From SVTX01 sp045658225 (GTDB lineage Bacteria > Bacillota > Clostridia > Oscillospirales > CAG-272), in NCBI GenBank assembly GCA_045658225.1, contig JAZOUO010000007.1:1-21571 (forward strand): a DNA stretch of 21,571 bases, in the 5' to 3' direction. Shown here one piece after another: positions 1 to 7,399 of the stretch (the stretch's first letter is position 1; every line of letters starts with the position of its first letter). Under the pieces are notes generated by a model. It was given only the letters and a program-made list of their open reading frames with translations. It ran no database searches and had not been told where the DNA came from. Position numbers and translations under genes: made by a program.

Positions 1-64
1 AACCTGTGTCGCCCTCATGTGTAGCGTACTGTTCAATAATTGCCTGCTTTTCTTGTGCTGTCAT
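1..64 (-). CDS. rpsO: 30S ribosomal protein S15, N-terminal part (cut by the window edge)
   Basis: Reading the minus strand from the ATG at 64-62 gives 21 codons, MTAQEKQAIIEQYATHEGDTG, before the window ends. This closely matches the conserved start of bacterial S15, in which E-K-Q-x-I-I and H-x-G-D-T-G are hallmarks. S15 is a primary binding protein of the 16S rRNA central domain in the 30S subunit. An AAAGGTG Shine-Dalgarno site lies just upstream (about 73-80). A sigma-A promoter (211-239) and a leader of about 140 nt precede it, a length consistent with the autoregulatory leaders known for rpsO in many bacteria. Only the first quarter or so of the protein is visible, but the match is distinctive. 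Confidence 0.9.
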   Translation of the reverse strand, partial: MTAQEKQAIIEQYATHEGDTG

Positions 65-204
65 TTTTCTTTTCACCTTTCGAAAAATAATATTTTTTAG
101 CAAATACGCTCCACACAGCAGTCGGTGGGTGAAATCCGTGGCGTCCGCGAAAAGTTCGGATGCTATTTGGCTTTTTATCCGATAGCCGTGTCGGCGTTAT
201 GCTT
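65..204 (-). promoter_or_regulatory. rpsO 5' leader, possible S15 autoregulatory RNA
   Basis: About 140 nt separate the predicted transcription start from the rpsO ATG. The transcript can pair CGGAT with ATCCG across an AAAAGCC/AGC-containing loop near 150-182. It can also pair CCAC with GTGG around 110-130. Many bacteria control rpsO through S15 binding to its own leader, so such a role is plausible. I cannot assign one of the named S15 leader classes from inspection. Confidence 0.35.
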
Positions 205-210
205 CATTGT

Positions 211-239
211 ATTATAGCACACCCGTCTCCTTTTGTAAA
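211..239 (-). promoter_or_regulatory. sigma-A promoter of rpsO
   Basis: On the minus strand TTTACA (239-234) and TATAAT (216-211) are separated by exactly 17 bases. This is a near-consensus housekeeping promoter pointing at rpsO. Transcription would start near 204. Confidence 0.75.
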
Positions 240-289
240 GGGGTTTTTAAAATATTTTTGTGAACTTTTTCTAAATTATAATATATATA

Positions 290-703
290 TTATGCAATCC
301 GCTGATTTTTGCGAGTTTTTGTGGATTTTTTTGCTTTCGTACCCGAAAAAAACACGTATGCTCCCGAGAATATCAGAAAACCTCCGAATATTTTTTGAAG
401 TGCGGTGGACGAAATATAATTTGAAATGCCTGTGCCGATAAGACAACCTATGATGCCAAACGCACTAATAATGAATATCAGCTTCATGTCAAATTTTCGC
501 GAGCGCAGGTTGAAGATAGTAGCCATGCCTGCCGACAGTATAAAAAACAGGAGGTTGAGTCCGCGCGCGTCTCCTGCGTCAGATAGGCCCATTGCAGTAA
601 GATACGCTACAAATAGACCGCCTGAGCCAACGCCAAGCCCCGACAGTATTGCTATTATAAACGCGGCTACCGAGTTCAAAACAGATAAGCTTTTTTCTTC
701 CAT
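290..703 (-). CDS. TSUP (TauE/SafE) family permease, half-size, second of a pair
   Basis: A 137-residue hydrophobic protein with about four membrane segments. The G-L-G-V-G-S-G-G-L motif near the N-terminus is the glycine-rich signature that opens each half of sulfite exporter TauE/SafE (TSUP) proteins. Full-length members have two such halves, about 250 residues; this is one half with a basic C-terminal tail (KAKKSTKTRKNQR). TSUP proteins are thought to move sulfur-containing or small organic anions across the cytoplasmic membrane; the substrate here is unknown. The ATG follows the stop of the upstream half by only 4 nt, and its GAGG ribosome site lies in the last codons of that gene, suggesting translational coupling and a heterodimeric transporter. 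Confidence 0.75.
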   Translation of the reverse strand: MEEKSLSVLNSVAAFIIAILSGLGVGSGGLFVAYLTAMGLSDAGDARGLNLLFFILSAGMATIFNLRSRKFDMKLIFIISAFGIIGCLIGTGISNYISSTALQKIFGGFLIFSGAYVFFSGTKAKKSTKTRKNQRIA

Positions 704-707
704 AATC

Positions 708-1109
708 CTACCTCATTATCATTCTTATACCCGACCATACGACTAGAATTGCGAATATCTTACCGATCATGCCCGAGCTTATTTTTTGCAGAATAAGGCT
801 TCCTGCAGCACCGCCCGCAAGGGCGGGAAATATTATCCAATCCGAAGTCGAAAAATCTATGCCTCCTCGTGACGAATAAATACTGAGGCTTACAAGCGAT
901 ACACATATCATTGCAAGCTGCACGTTGGCGTAGATGTCTCTCCTGTCCCACAAAAGCACGCCTTCCTCCTTTAGAAGTTTTGTTAGTACAAGCCCTATCA
1001 GTATGCCTCCACCCGCGCCCAGAAATCCGTTAAGGAGTCCTCCAAGGACTGATGAAATTAGTATTGCGATATATTTTTTTGAATTAAAGTTAGATGCTAT
1101 ATTTGGCAT
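708..1109 (-). CDS. TSUP (TauE/SafE) family permease, half-size, first of a pair
   Basis: A 133-residue membrane protein that starts at an ATG preceded by AAGGAG at good spacing. The N-terminal G-G-L-L-N-G-F-L-G-A-G-G-G run is the TSUP repeat signature. Three further hydrophobic segments follow, the last ending in IRMIMR. It is similar in size and topology to the gene directly downstream, and together they equal one ordinary TSUP permease. This is a repeat-split arrangement: both halves have their own starts, ribosome sites and glycine-rich motifs, so it does not look like a frameshifted single gene. The substrate cannot be predicted. Confidence 0.75.
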   Translation of the reverse strand: MPNIASNFNSKKYIAILISSVLGGLLNGFLGAGGGILIGLVLTKLLKEEGVLLWDRRDIYANVQLAMICVSLVSLSIYSSRGGIDFSTSDWIIFPALAGGAAGSLILQKISSGMIGKIFAILVVWSGIRMIMR

Positions 1110-1129
1110 AAAAACTCCTTTTTTGTCCT

Positions 1130-1158
1130 ATTTTAGAAATTTATGATTGATTTATAAA
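1130..1158 (-). promoter_or_regulatory. putative promoter of the TSUP gene pair
   Basis: On the minus strand TTTATA (1158-1153) and TAAAAT (1135-1130) are 17 bases apart, upstream of the AAGGAG site and ATG at 1109. The surrounding region is very AT-rich, so chance matches are likely and support is moderate. Confidence 0.4.
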
Positions 1159-1232
1159 CAGAAAATTGATGAAATTTAGGGAGATTTATTAAAAAAATTT
1201 GACGATTTTTTGATTAAAGTCTTTAAAGGGTA

Positions 1233-1261
1233 TTGAAAAAGCATAATATATATGTTATAAT
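1233..1261 (+). promoter_or_regulatory. sigma-A promoter of the ftsK operon
   Basis: TTGAAA (1233-1238) and TATAAT (1256-1261) are spaced by exactly 17 bases, giving a start near 1268 and an untranslated leader of about 97 nt before ftsK. A second TATAAT-like box lies at about 1271-1276. The rest of the 1110-1364 gap is AT-rich and shows no other structure. Confidence 0.7.
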
Positions 1262-1364
1262 ATAATTTAGTATAATGTGCGATGAAGATTTGTATACTTA
1301 TTTTTCCTCAAATCTCTTATGCAATGCACAATTTATCAAACTGTTTTAAGAAGGATGTTTCACT

Positions 1365-4064
1365 ATGGCTGATTCAAGAAAAAAGAGCAGCTCTGTTGCA
1401 AAAAAAGCGCAGACAAAGGTAAAAAACAAGGCTAAAAGCAAGGCAAAACGTGCAGGAAAATCTGTTATGCGTCAAATATTGCCAGTTATTTTTGCTCTTG
1501 CGGCGATATTGCTTTTGGCTTGCTTTGTCACAAATTTGATAAGCAACCCCCACAACGAACTCAAAGGAGGCGGCGAGGGAGAACACCTGATGGGTCCGTT
1601 TGGATTTTACGTTTGTGAGTTTTTCTTTGGACTTTTTGGATACGTTGCTTTCCTTATTCCTATAATTCTTGCATTCCTTGCAATATTTTGGAGCAGATTT
1701 GCTGAAAACGGGAAGGCTGTCGCAAAGGCAATATTGGCAATGGCAACGGTTTTGCTTACATCGGCACTAATACATATAATTATTTCGCTTATAGAGCAGG
1801 ATTTTCCAACTAATTTTGGAGAGCTTTACGCTGCGGGTGCTGCTCTTGAGGGCGGGGGAATAATAGGCGGATATCTGGGATTTGTTTTCTATTGGCTTTT
1901 GAACGTAGGATCAATATTCGTTTTGATTATTGCAATTCCCGTTCTCGCTTGTTATCTTGTTGGTGTTGAGCTTCACGTTTACCTTGGTAAGCTTGGTGAT
2001 CTTATTAAGAGAAGCTGGGACGACAGAGGAAAGAGAAAGCCTAAAAAGACAAAGCGTGTAAAGGCACAAAATAATTATGATGACGATGACGACTATGACG
2101 ATGAGGATGATGAGGAAGAAAAAATTTCCGTCAAGCCCGTGAAGATAAAGTCCGTCAAGGAAACTTCTGAAAAGCGAAATACTAAGGCTGACGAGCCCAA
2201 GATAATAGTTCCTGATGACGATGAGGATGAAGTATCTGATGACGAGATTGACGCAGATAACGACGAAATTTATAGCGACGACAAGCCTGTCAAGGTTTTC
2301 GGCAAGGACACTGCCGCAAAGCGTGACGGTTATAAAACAGAGGCTAGTGACGCATCCTTTGAGGACGAGGCAATAAATATGGACTCGCTTGACGAGGACT
2401 TTGATGACGAAATAATATTTGGTGGTAAGGCTCCAACAATTGATAGCGAGACGGGAGAGGTCATATTTGAGGACGAGTCGGAGGACTCGGTATCCGAGGA
2501 TAAGATAGTCGTTGACGACGAAATGAAGGAAGAGCTTGGCATTGAGGAAGAAAAATACGAGGTGGAATATCAGTTTCCGCCTATCGACCTTCTCAAGAAG
2601 GGCGGACTCAAGTCGGGTACGAGCGAGGCGGAAATAGAGGAGAACAAGCAGATAATCAGAGAAGTCCTTGAGAGCTTTAAGATAAAAGTTAAGGACATAA
2701 CCTGCTCCTGCGGTCCTACTATTACAAGATACGAGGTCAAGCCCGACGCGGGTGTAAGAGTCCGCGCTATTGCGAATCTTGTTGACGACTTAGCGCTCGC
2801 ACTTGCAAAGTCGGGAGTAAGAATAGAAGCGCCCATTCCCGGTAAAGCGGCGGTAGGTATTGAGGTGCCTAACGATTCACGTCAGACAGTTTCTCTCCGT
2901 AATCTTATAGAAACTCCCGAATTCCAGAACCATAAGAGCAAGATTGCGTCTTGTCTTGGTGCTGACGTATCGGGCAAGCCTGTTATATTTGACATTGAAA
3001 AGATGCCCCACCTTCTTGTTGCCGGTACTACGGGCTCGGGAAAATCGGTATGTATTAACACAATAATTGCAAGTATTCTTTACCGAGCAAAACCCAACGA
3101 GGTAAAGCTCGTGCTTATCGACCCCAAGAAAGTTGAATTTAACGTATACAAGGACATTCCTCACCTATCCTGTAAGATAGTAAGCGATCCCAAAAAGGCG
3201 GCAGGCGCGCTCAATTCCGCAGTAAATGAGATGGAAAAGAGATTTGCGCTTATCGAGGAGGTTGGAGTTCGTAATATTACAGGATATAATGAGCTTACCA
3301 AAAACGATCCCGACAAGCCGTATATGCCCAGAATGGTAATTATTATCGACGAGCTTGCAGACCTTATGATGTCTGCTCCCGACGAGGTTGAGACTGCTAT
3401 ATGCCGTATCGCGCAGAAGGCAAGAGCCGCAGGAATACACTTGATTCTCGGCACGCAGCGTCCCTCTGTTGATGTTATCACGGGTCTTATCAAGGCTAAT
3501 ATTCCTTCGAGAATTGCGTTTACTGTGACGTCGTTTGTTGATTCGAGAACTATAATCGACGTCGGCGGTGCGGAAAAGCTTATAGGTATGGGAGATATGC
3601 TTTACGCTCCCGTTGGTTCACCCAAGCCCCAGCGTGTTCAGGGTGCATTCGTTAGCGATGGAGAGGTTGAGAGCATAGTTGACTTTATCAGAGAAAATAA
3701 TGCTCCCGTAAGATATGACCGCGAGTTTGAAAAGTCTATTGACGAGGAAGCGGCAAAGTGTGGCAATCCCGCGTCCAAGAAGTCGGGCGGTGATGACGGC
3801 GCTAAGGCATCTTCGGGTGATGAGGATCCCAAGCTCTATGAGGCAGTCGAGCTTGCTATTGAGGCAGGCAAAATATCCACATCTCTGCTCCAGAGAAAGC
3901 TTGAGATAGGATACGGCCGTGCGGCGAAGATAATTGATAGGATGGAAGAGCTTGGATACGTTGGTCCTGCCGACGGAAACAAACCCAGAAAGATACTTGT
4001 CACGGCGCAGGATCTTGCAGAAAAGCAAATAAACGACAATAATGACGGCGGTATCTTTGATTGA
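1365..4064 (+). CDS. ftsK: DNA translocase FtsK/SpoIIIE
   Basis: An 899-residue membrane-anchored DNA pump. A very basic N-terminus (residues 1-35) is followed by about four membrane segments (near 37-58, 82-110, 120-142 and 165-198). A highly acidic linker follows (about 235-400, rich in D/E). The motor comprises Walker A GTTGSGKS (554-561), Walker B VIIIDE (658-663) and a G-T-Q-R-P-S motif. A winged-helix gamma domain occupies about 821-899, with L-L-Q-R-x-L-x-I-G-Y-G-R-A, and reads DNA orientation sequences. FtsK/SpoIIIE proteins clear chromosome DNA from the division or sporulation septum. Both roles are possible here, given the downstream spoIIIA operon. The start is set by AAGGA 8 nt before the ATG. 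It is the first gene of a run with lgt, a CPBP protease and a hydrogenase. Confidence 0.95.
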   Translation: MADSRKKSSSVAKKAQTKVKNKAKSKAKRAGKSVMRQILPVIFALAAILLLACFVTNLISNPHNELKGGGEGEHLMGPFGFYVCEFFFGLFGYVAFLIPIILAFLAIFWSRFAENGKAVAKAILAMATVLLTSALIHIIISLIEQDFPTNFGELYAAGAALEGGGIIGGYLGFVFYWLLNVGSIFVLIIAIPVLACYLVGVELHVYLGKLGDLIKRSWDDRGKRKPKKTKRVKAQNNYDDDDDYDDEDDEEEKISVKPVKIKSVKETSEKRNTKADEPKIIVPDDDEDEVSDDEIDADNDEIYSDDKPVKVFGKDTAAKRDGYKTEASDASFEDEAINMDSLDEDFDDEIIFGGKAPTIDSETGEVIFEDESEDSVSEDKIVVDDEMKEELGIEEEKYEVEYQFPPIDLLKKGGLKSGTSEAEIEENKQIIREVLESFKIKVKDITCSCGPTITRYEVKPDAGVRVRAIANLVDDLALALAKSGVRIEAPIPGKAAVGIEVPNDSRQTVSLRNLIETPEFQNHKSKIASCLGADVSGKPVIFDIEKMPHLLVAGTTGSGKSVCINTIIASILYRAKPNEVKLVLIDPKKVEFNVYKDIPHLSCKIVSDPKKAAGALNSAVNEMEKRFALIEEVGVRNITGYNELTKNDPDKPYMPRMVIIIDELADLMMSAPDEVETAICRIAQKARAAGIHLILGTQRPSVDVITGLIKANIPSRIAFTVTSFVDSRTIIDVGGAEKLIGMGDMLYAPVGSPKPQRVQGAFVSDGEVESIVDFIRENNAPVRYDREFEKSIDEEAAKCGNPASKKSGGDDGAKASSGDEDPKLYEAVELAIEAGKISTSLLQRKLEIGYGRAAKIIDRMEELGYVGPADGNKPRKILVTAQDLAEKQINDNNDGGIFD

Positions 4065-4082
4065 TTTTACTTGGAGATTTTT

Positions 4083-4928
4083 ATGTATCCAAATGAGATT
4101 TTATTAGGTCTAGACCTATATTCAATATTTCTTTGCGTAGGAATTTTTGTATGTATTCTTACGTATGGATGGCTTGCGGACAGACTTTATCTGTCCGCAA
4201 GACTTCAAAAGTTTTGCTTTGTTTGCGCGCTTTTTGCGATACCGCTTGGCTACGGCTCGGCGGTTTTGTTTCAGGCGTTTTATAATTTTATGGACGGCGA
4301 GGAATTCAGGCTCTCTCTGACTACGGGAGCTACGTTTTACGGCGGACTTATCGGCGGCGCGGCAGTATTTTTGCTTATATACTTTGTTGCGGGGCATTTT
4401 ATGTTTGCGAACAGGTATCACAGACGAAACTTTTTTGGAGTTGCGAGTTGTGCGGCGGCATCAATAGCCGTGGCTCACGCATTTGGACGAGTAGGATGTC
4501 TTATGGCGGGCTGCTGTCATGGGGAAGTGACTGACGCATGGTTCGGCATTTATATGCACGGCAGTGAGGGATACGCAAAGTACGTTCCCATTCAGCTTTT
4601 TGAGGCTATGTTTCTGTTTGCTTTATTTGCCGTATTCGTAATTTTGGTGTTGAAAAAAAAGACATTCAATCTGCCGCTATATATGATGATTTACGGTGCT
4701 TGGAGATTTTTTATCGAATATGCCCGTGCGGATGACCGCGGACAGACTGTTGTTAGCTTTCTTTCGCCCTCGCAGTTTATTGCTGTGATTATGATACTTG
4801 GCGGTGTCGGACTTCTGATTTTTGAGAGATATTACGAAAAAAAGCACGTGCAGGAAATTCTTTGCGACGCGCTTGAAATATCAAGGAAAAGGGAAGCACA
4901 AGACACCCAAAACGGAGAAGAAAATTGA
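4083..4928 (+). CDS. lgt: prolipoprotein diacylglyceryl transferase (Lgt family, variant signature)
   Basis: A 281-residue polytopic membrane protein. Lgt landmarks appear in order: T-F-Y-G-G-L-I-G-G (84-92), H-A-F-G-R-V-G (132-138), P-I-Q-L-F-E (169-174), R-F-F-I-E-Y-A-R (208-215) and L-S-P-S-Q-F (227-232). Lgt moves diacylglycerol from phosphatidylglycerol to the lipobox cysteine of prelipoproteins. The signature is unusual: after G-R-V-G, the canonical N is C139, followed by A-G-C-C-H-G (142-147). This may mark an Lgt-like paralogue. The ATG at 4083 is chosen over an in-frame TTG at 4071 because TTGGAG at 4071-4076 serves as the ribosome site. It lies 18 nt after ftsK, and its TGA overlaps the TTG start of the next gene. 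Confidence 0.8.
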   Translation: MYPNEILLGLDLYSIFLCVGIFVCILTYGWLADRLYLSARLQKFCFVCALFAIPLGYGSAVLFQAFYNFMDGEEFRLSLTTGATFYGGLIGGAAVFLLIYFVAGHFMFANRYHRRNFFGVASCAAASIAVAHAFGRVGCLMAGCCHGEVTDAWFGIYMHGSEGYAKYVPIQLFEAMFLFALFAVFVILVLKKKTFNLPLYMMIYGAWRFFIEYARADDRGQTVVSFLSPSQFIAVIMILGGVGLLIFERYYEKKHVQEILCDALEISRKREAQDTQNGEEN

Positions 4929-5737
4929 AAAAAAGATATTTTTGTATAGCCGTGGTCGCCATAGCTATAATAATTTTGGGAATCTATGAGATAGTCGGAC
5001 TCCAGCGGCTTGGAATAGATCTTGATGAGACTACCGGGCAGCTTGTTGGTATGACTCTTACGCGAGGACTTGGCGGAATAGTATTTTTAGTGCTTTTATG
5101 GTATCTCGGATACAGAGTTCTCAACCCTGTAAGGATGCCGTTTTGGCGGTCGCTCATCTTTTGCCTTCCCGCCTTTGCCGTAGTGATAAACAATCTGCAT
5201 ATCTACACGCTGATAACAGGTGTAGAGAAGGTCACGGCAGGCGGCGGTATGATTGCGCTTTTGGCTCTTGAGTGCTTTTGTGTGGGACTCTTTGAGGAAA
5301 TGGCGTTTCGCGGAGTTGTATTTCTTGGAATACTTGAAAAGCGTCGCGGTCGGGTGCTTGACATAGTTATTGCGATAGTTATTTCCTCGGTGATTTTTGG
5401 CATAGTTCATTCACTTAACTTTTTCTATATGTCTCCCGGCGCAGTGATACAGCAGATAGGTTATTCCTTTCTTATCGGTGCTATGTGTTCGGTTGTACTT
5501 ATAAAGACTAAAAATATATGGATTTGCGTCATTCTTCACGCCATATTTAACTTCGGTGGCGCGCTTGTTCCCACGCTTGGCGAGGGCTTTGTTTGGGATA
5601 CCCCCACAGTTGTCGTGACGGTGATTATTGCGGTATTTACGGTTGCATATATGACAGTATCACTTATCAAGACTCCGACTTCTGAGCTTGATGACATATA
5701 TTTGAAAAAGAGTAAAAAAATAATAAAAAAGGATTAA
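4925..5737 (+). CDS. CPBP family intramembrane glutamic protease (CAAX/Rce1-like)
   Basis: A 270-residue protein with about eight hydrophobic segments and the three CPBP (ABI, Rce1-like) motifs: E124-E125-M-A-F-R129, F158-G-I-V-H162 and H205-A-I-F-N209. The glutamates and histidines form the intramembrane active site in this family. Bacterial members process or modify membrane peptides, bacteriocin precursors or signalling proteins; the substrate here is unknown. It starts at TTG (4925), whose last bases overlap the lgt stop (TTGA), with GGAGAAG at 4914-4920. This tight coupling suggests co-translation with Lgt. The C-terminus is lysine-rich (KKSKKIIKK). Confidence 0.85.
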   Translation: MKKRYFCIAVVAIAIIILGIYEIVGLQRLGIDLDETTGQLVGMTLTRGLGGIVFLVLLWYLGYRVLNPVRMPFWRSLIFCLPAFAVVINNLHIYTLITGVEKVTAGGGMIALLALECFCVGLFEEMAFRGVVFLGILEKRRGRVLDIVIAIVISSVIFGIVHSLNFFYMSPGAVIQQIGYSFLIGAMCSVVLIKTKNIWICVILHAIFNFGGALVPTLGEGFVWDTPTVVVTVIIAVFTVAYMTVSLIKTPTSELDDIYLKKSKKIIKKD

Positions 5738-5788
5738 AACAAGGTTAATAAAATTATTATATAATCAGTTGAAACGGAGGTGAGCTTC

Positions 5789-7297
5789 ATGAGAGGATCA
5801 AACACCAATATAGGAGTACTCAGAAGAGAGATATTTAAGGAAGTGGCAAAGGTTGCGTATGAGTCAGACGATGCTAACATAAGAATGGATCTTGAGGAGA
5901 TACCTTATAAAATTTCCCCTGATGAAAATCCGAAATACCGAGAGAGTATTTATCGCGAGAGAGCGATAACCTCGGAAAGAGTAAGACTTGCTATGGGTAT
6001 GTCGCTCAGACCTAACGACAAGCCCGTTTATGCTACAAGCGGTCTTTCGAAAAGTAATATAAGCGACAAATACTACGAGCCGCCGCTTATGCAGGTTATT
6101 CCGTCTGCGTGTGAGGCGTGTGAGGCAAATATGTACGTGGTATCCGACCAGTGCCGAGGATGCATCGCTCATCCGTGCGTGACCGTCTGTCCCGTGGGTG
6201 CGGTGTCTATTCAGAACGGAAGGTCCGTTATAGACCAGAGCAAGTGTATCAAATGCGGAAAATGTAAAAAAGAGTGTCCCTATGATGCTATCGCACACAA
6301 GGAGCGTCCTTGTGCAAAGGCGTGCGGAGTTCGCGCTATAAAGAGCGACAAGCTTGGACGTGCAAAGATAGATAACGACCTTTGCGTAGCTTGCGGACAG
6401 TGTATGGTGGCTTGTCCCTTTGGAGCTATTGCGGATAAGTCGCAGATATTCCAGCTTATACGCGCTATACGAAATGGAGACCGAATTATTGCGGCGGTAG
6501 CGCCCGCGATAGTAGGTCAGTTCGGGGCAGACATAGGACTTGGTCAGATACGCGCAGGTCTTATAGCTCTTGGATTTGAGGATATGCACGAGGTTGCTAT
6601 CGGTGCTGATGTTGGTGCGGCTATTGAGGCCAAGCACTATGCAAAGGAAGTAGCTACAGGAAATGTGCCTTTTCTTCTTACATCGTGTTGTCCTTCGTGG
6701 GCTATGCTTGCGAAAAAGCAGTTCCCGGGCATAATAGACCAGGTTTCAAATACTCTTACACCTATGGTGACTACGGCGAGAAGCATAAAACAGCAAAATC
6801 CCGATGCGAGAGTAGTGTTCATCGGTCCTTGCGCTTCCAAAAAGCTTGAGGCGGGAAGAATGTCCGTTCGAAGCGACGTTGATTTCGTTATAACCTTTGA
6901 GGAGCTTGCGGCAATGTTTGACGCAAGAGAGATTGACCTTTCAAGCTTTGAGGGTGAGGAGTTTGAGGCAGAGGCTACCGCTGCGGGACGCGGTTTTGCG
7001 TGCGCAGGAGGAGTCGCAGAGGCGATAAAGAACTGTGTGGCAGAGTATTATCCCGATATTGAGGTCAAGATAGAGCACGCTGACGGACTTGACGAGTGTC
7101 GCAAGATGCTGTTGCTTGCAAAAGCAGGCAAGAAAAACGGCTGTCTTATTGAGGGTATGGGTTGTCCAGGTGGCTGTGTGGCAGGCGCGGGAACGTGTAT
7201 TCCCGTTGATAAGGCGAGCGCACAAATAAGAAAGATAACAAATGACACAGAAAAGAAAATTCCCGACAAGGAGCTTTCAAAAATAAATCTTCCCTAA
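5789..7297 (+). CDS. [FeFe] hydrogenase, monomeric, group-B-like, with N-terminal ferredoxin clusters
   Basis: A 502-residue cytoplasmic iron-sulfur enzyme that probably couples reduced ferredoxin to H2 formation or uptake. Residues 108-209 hold cysteine sets for several [4Fe-4S] clusters: C122-x2-C-x4-C-x3-C134, C153-x2-C-x2-C-x3-C163, C175/C179 and C199-x2-C-x2-C-x3-C209. The H-cluster domain has all three motifs: T298-S-C-C-P-S-W, G347-P-C-A-S-K-K-L-E354 and E455-G-M-G-C-P-G-G-C463. G-P-C in place of M-P-C in the second motif resembles group B enzymes. The ATG at 5789 is chosen over an in-frame GTG at 5780 because CGGAGGTG (5775-5782) is the ribosome site. It lies 51 nt after the CPBP gene, in an AT-rich gap with a TATAAT (5760-5765) but no clear -35. 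A strong terminator follows. Confidence 0.9.
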   Translation: MRGSNTNIGVLRREIFKEVAKVAYESDDANIRMDLEEIPYKISPDENPKYRESIYRERAITSERVRLAMGMSLRPNDKPVYATSGLSKSNISDKYYEPPLMQVIPSACEACEANMYVVSDQCRGCIAHPCVTVCPVGAVSIQNGRSVIDQSKCIKCGKCKKECPYDAIAHKERPCAKACGVRAIKSDKLGRAKIDNDLCVACGQCMVACPFGAIADKSQIFQLIRAIRNGDRIIAAVAPAIVGQFGADIGLGQIRAGLIALGFEDMHEVAIGADVGAAIEAKHYAKEVATGNVPFLLTSCCPSWAMLAKKQFPGIIDQVSNTLTPMVTTARSIKQQNPDARVVFIGPCASKKLEAGRMSVRSDVDFVITFEELAAMFDAREIDLSSFEGEEFEAEATAAGRGFACAGGVAEAIKNCVAEYYPDIEVKIEHADGLDECRKMLLLAKAGKKNGCLIEGMGCPGGCVAGAGTCIPVDKASAQIRKITNDTEKKIPDKELSKINLP

Positions 7298-7316
7298 ATA
7301 ATATTTAAGGCTTATC

Positions 7317-7342
7317 GCAGAATTTGCGGTAAGCCTTTTTTA
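7317..7342 (+). terminator. rho-independent terminator after the hydrogenase gene
   Basis: AAGGCTTATCGCA pairs with TGCGGTAAGCCTT (one T-G wobble) around a GAATT loop, giving a 13-bp stem that runs into a T tract. It separates the hydrogenase from spoIIIAA. Confidence 0.9.
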
Positions 7343-7399
7343 TTTTTCGTTCTTAAAATAATGCGTGGCAAATATAATTTTGTAAGAGAGGGTTTGAGT

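Noticed and set aside
278..293. A perfect 16-bp AT palindrome (ATAATATA/TATATTAT) at the end of the second TSUP gene
   Set aside because: It consists only of A and T in a very AT-rich stretch, has no loop or T tract, and is likely composition-driven.
2050..2560. Acidic low-complexity stretch in ftsK as a possible insertion or misassembly
   Set aside because: The frame is open throughout, and long acidic linkers between the membrane and motor domains are normal in FtsK/SpoIIIE.
5864..6637. A 257-codon open frame on the minus strand, inside the hydrogenase gene
   Set aside because: It is antisense to a gene with all catalytic motifs and lacks a ribosome site and a promoter.
7355..7378. Possible sigma-E promoter before spoIIIAA
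   Set aside because: AAATAAT and AATATAAT partly match the -35 and -10 elements, but the spacing is about 8 bases, too short for sigma-E promoters.
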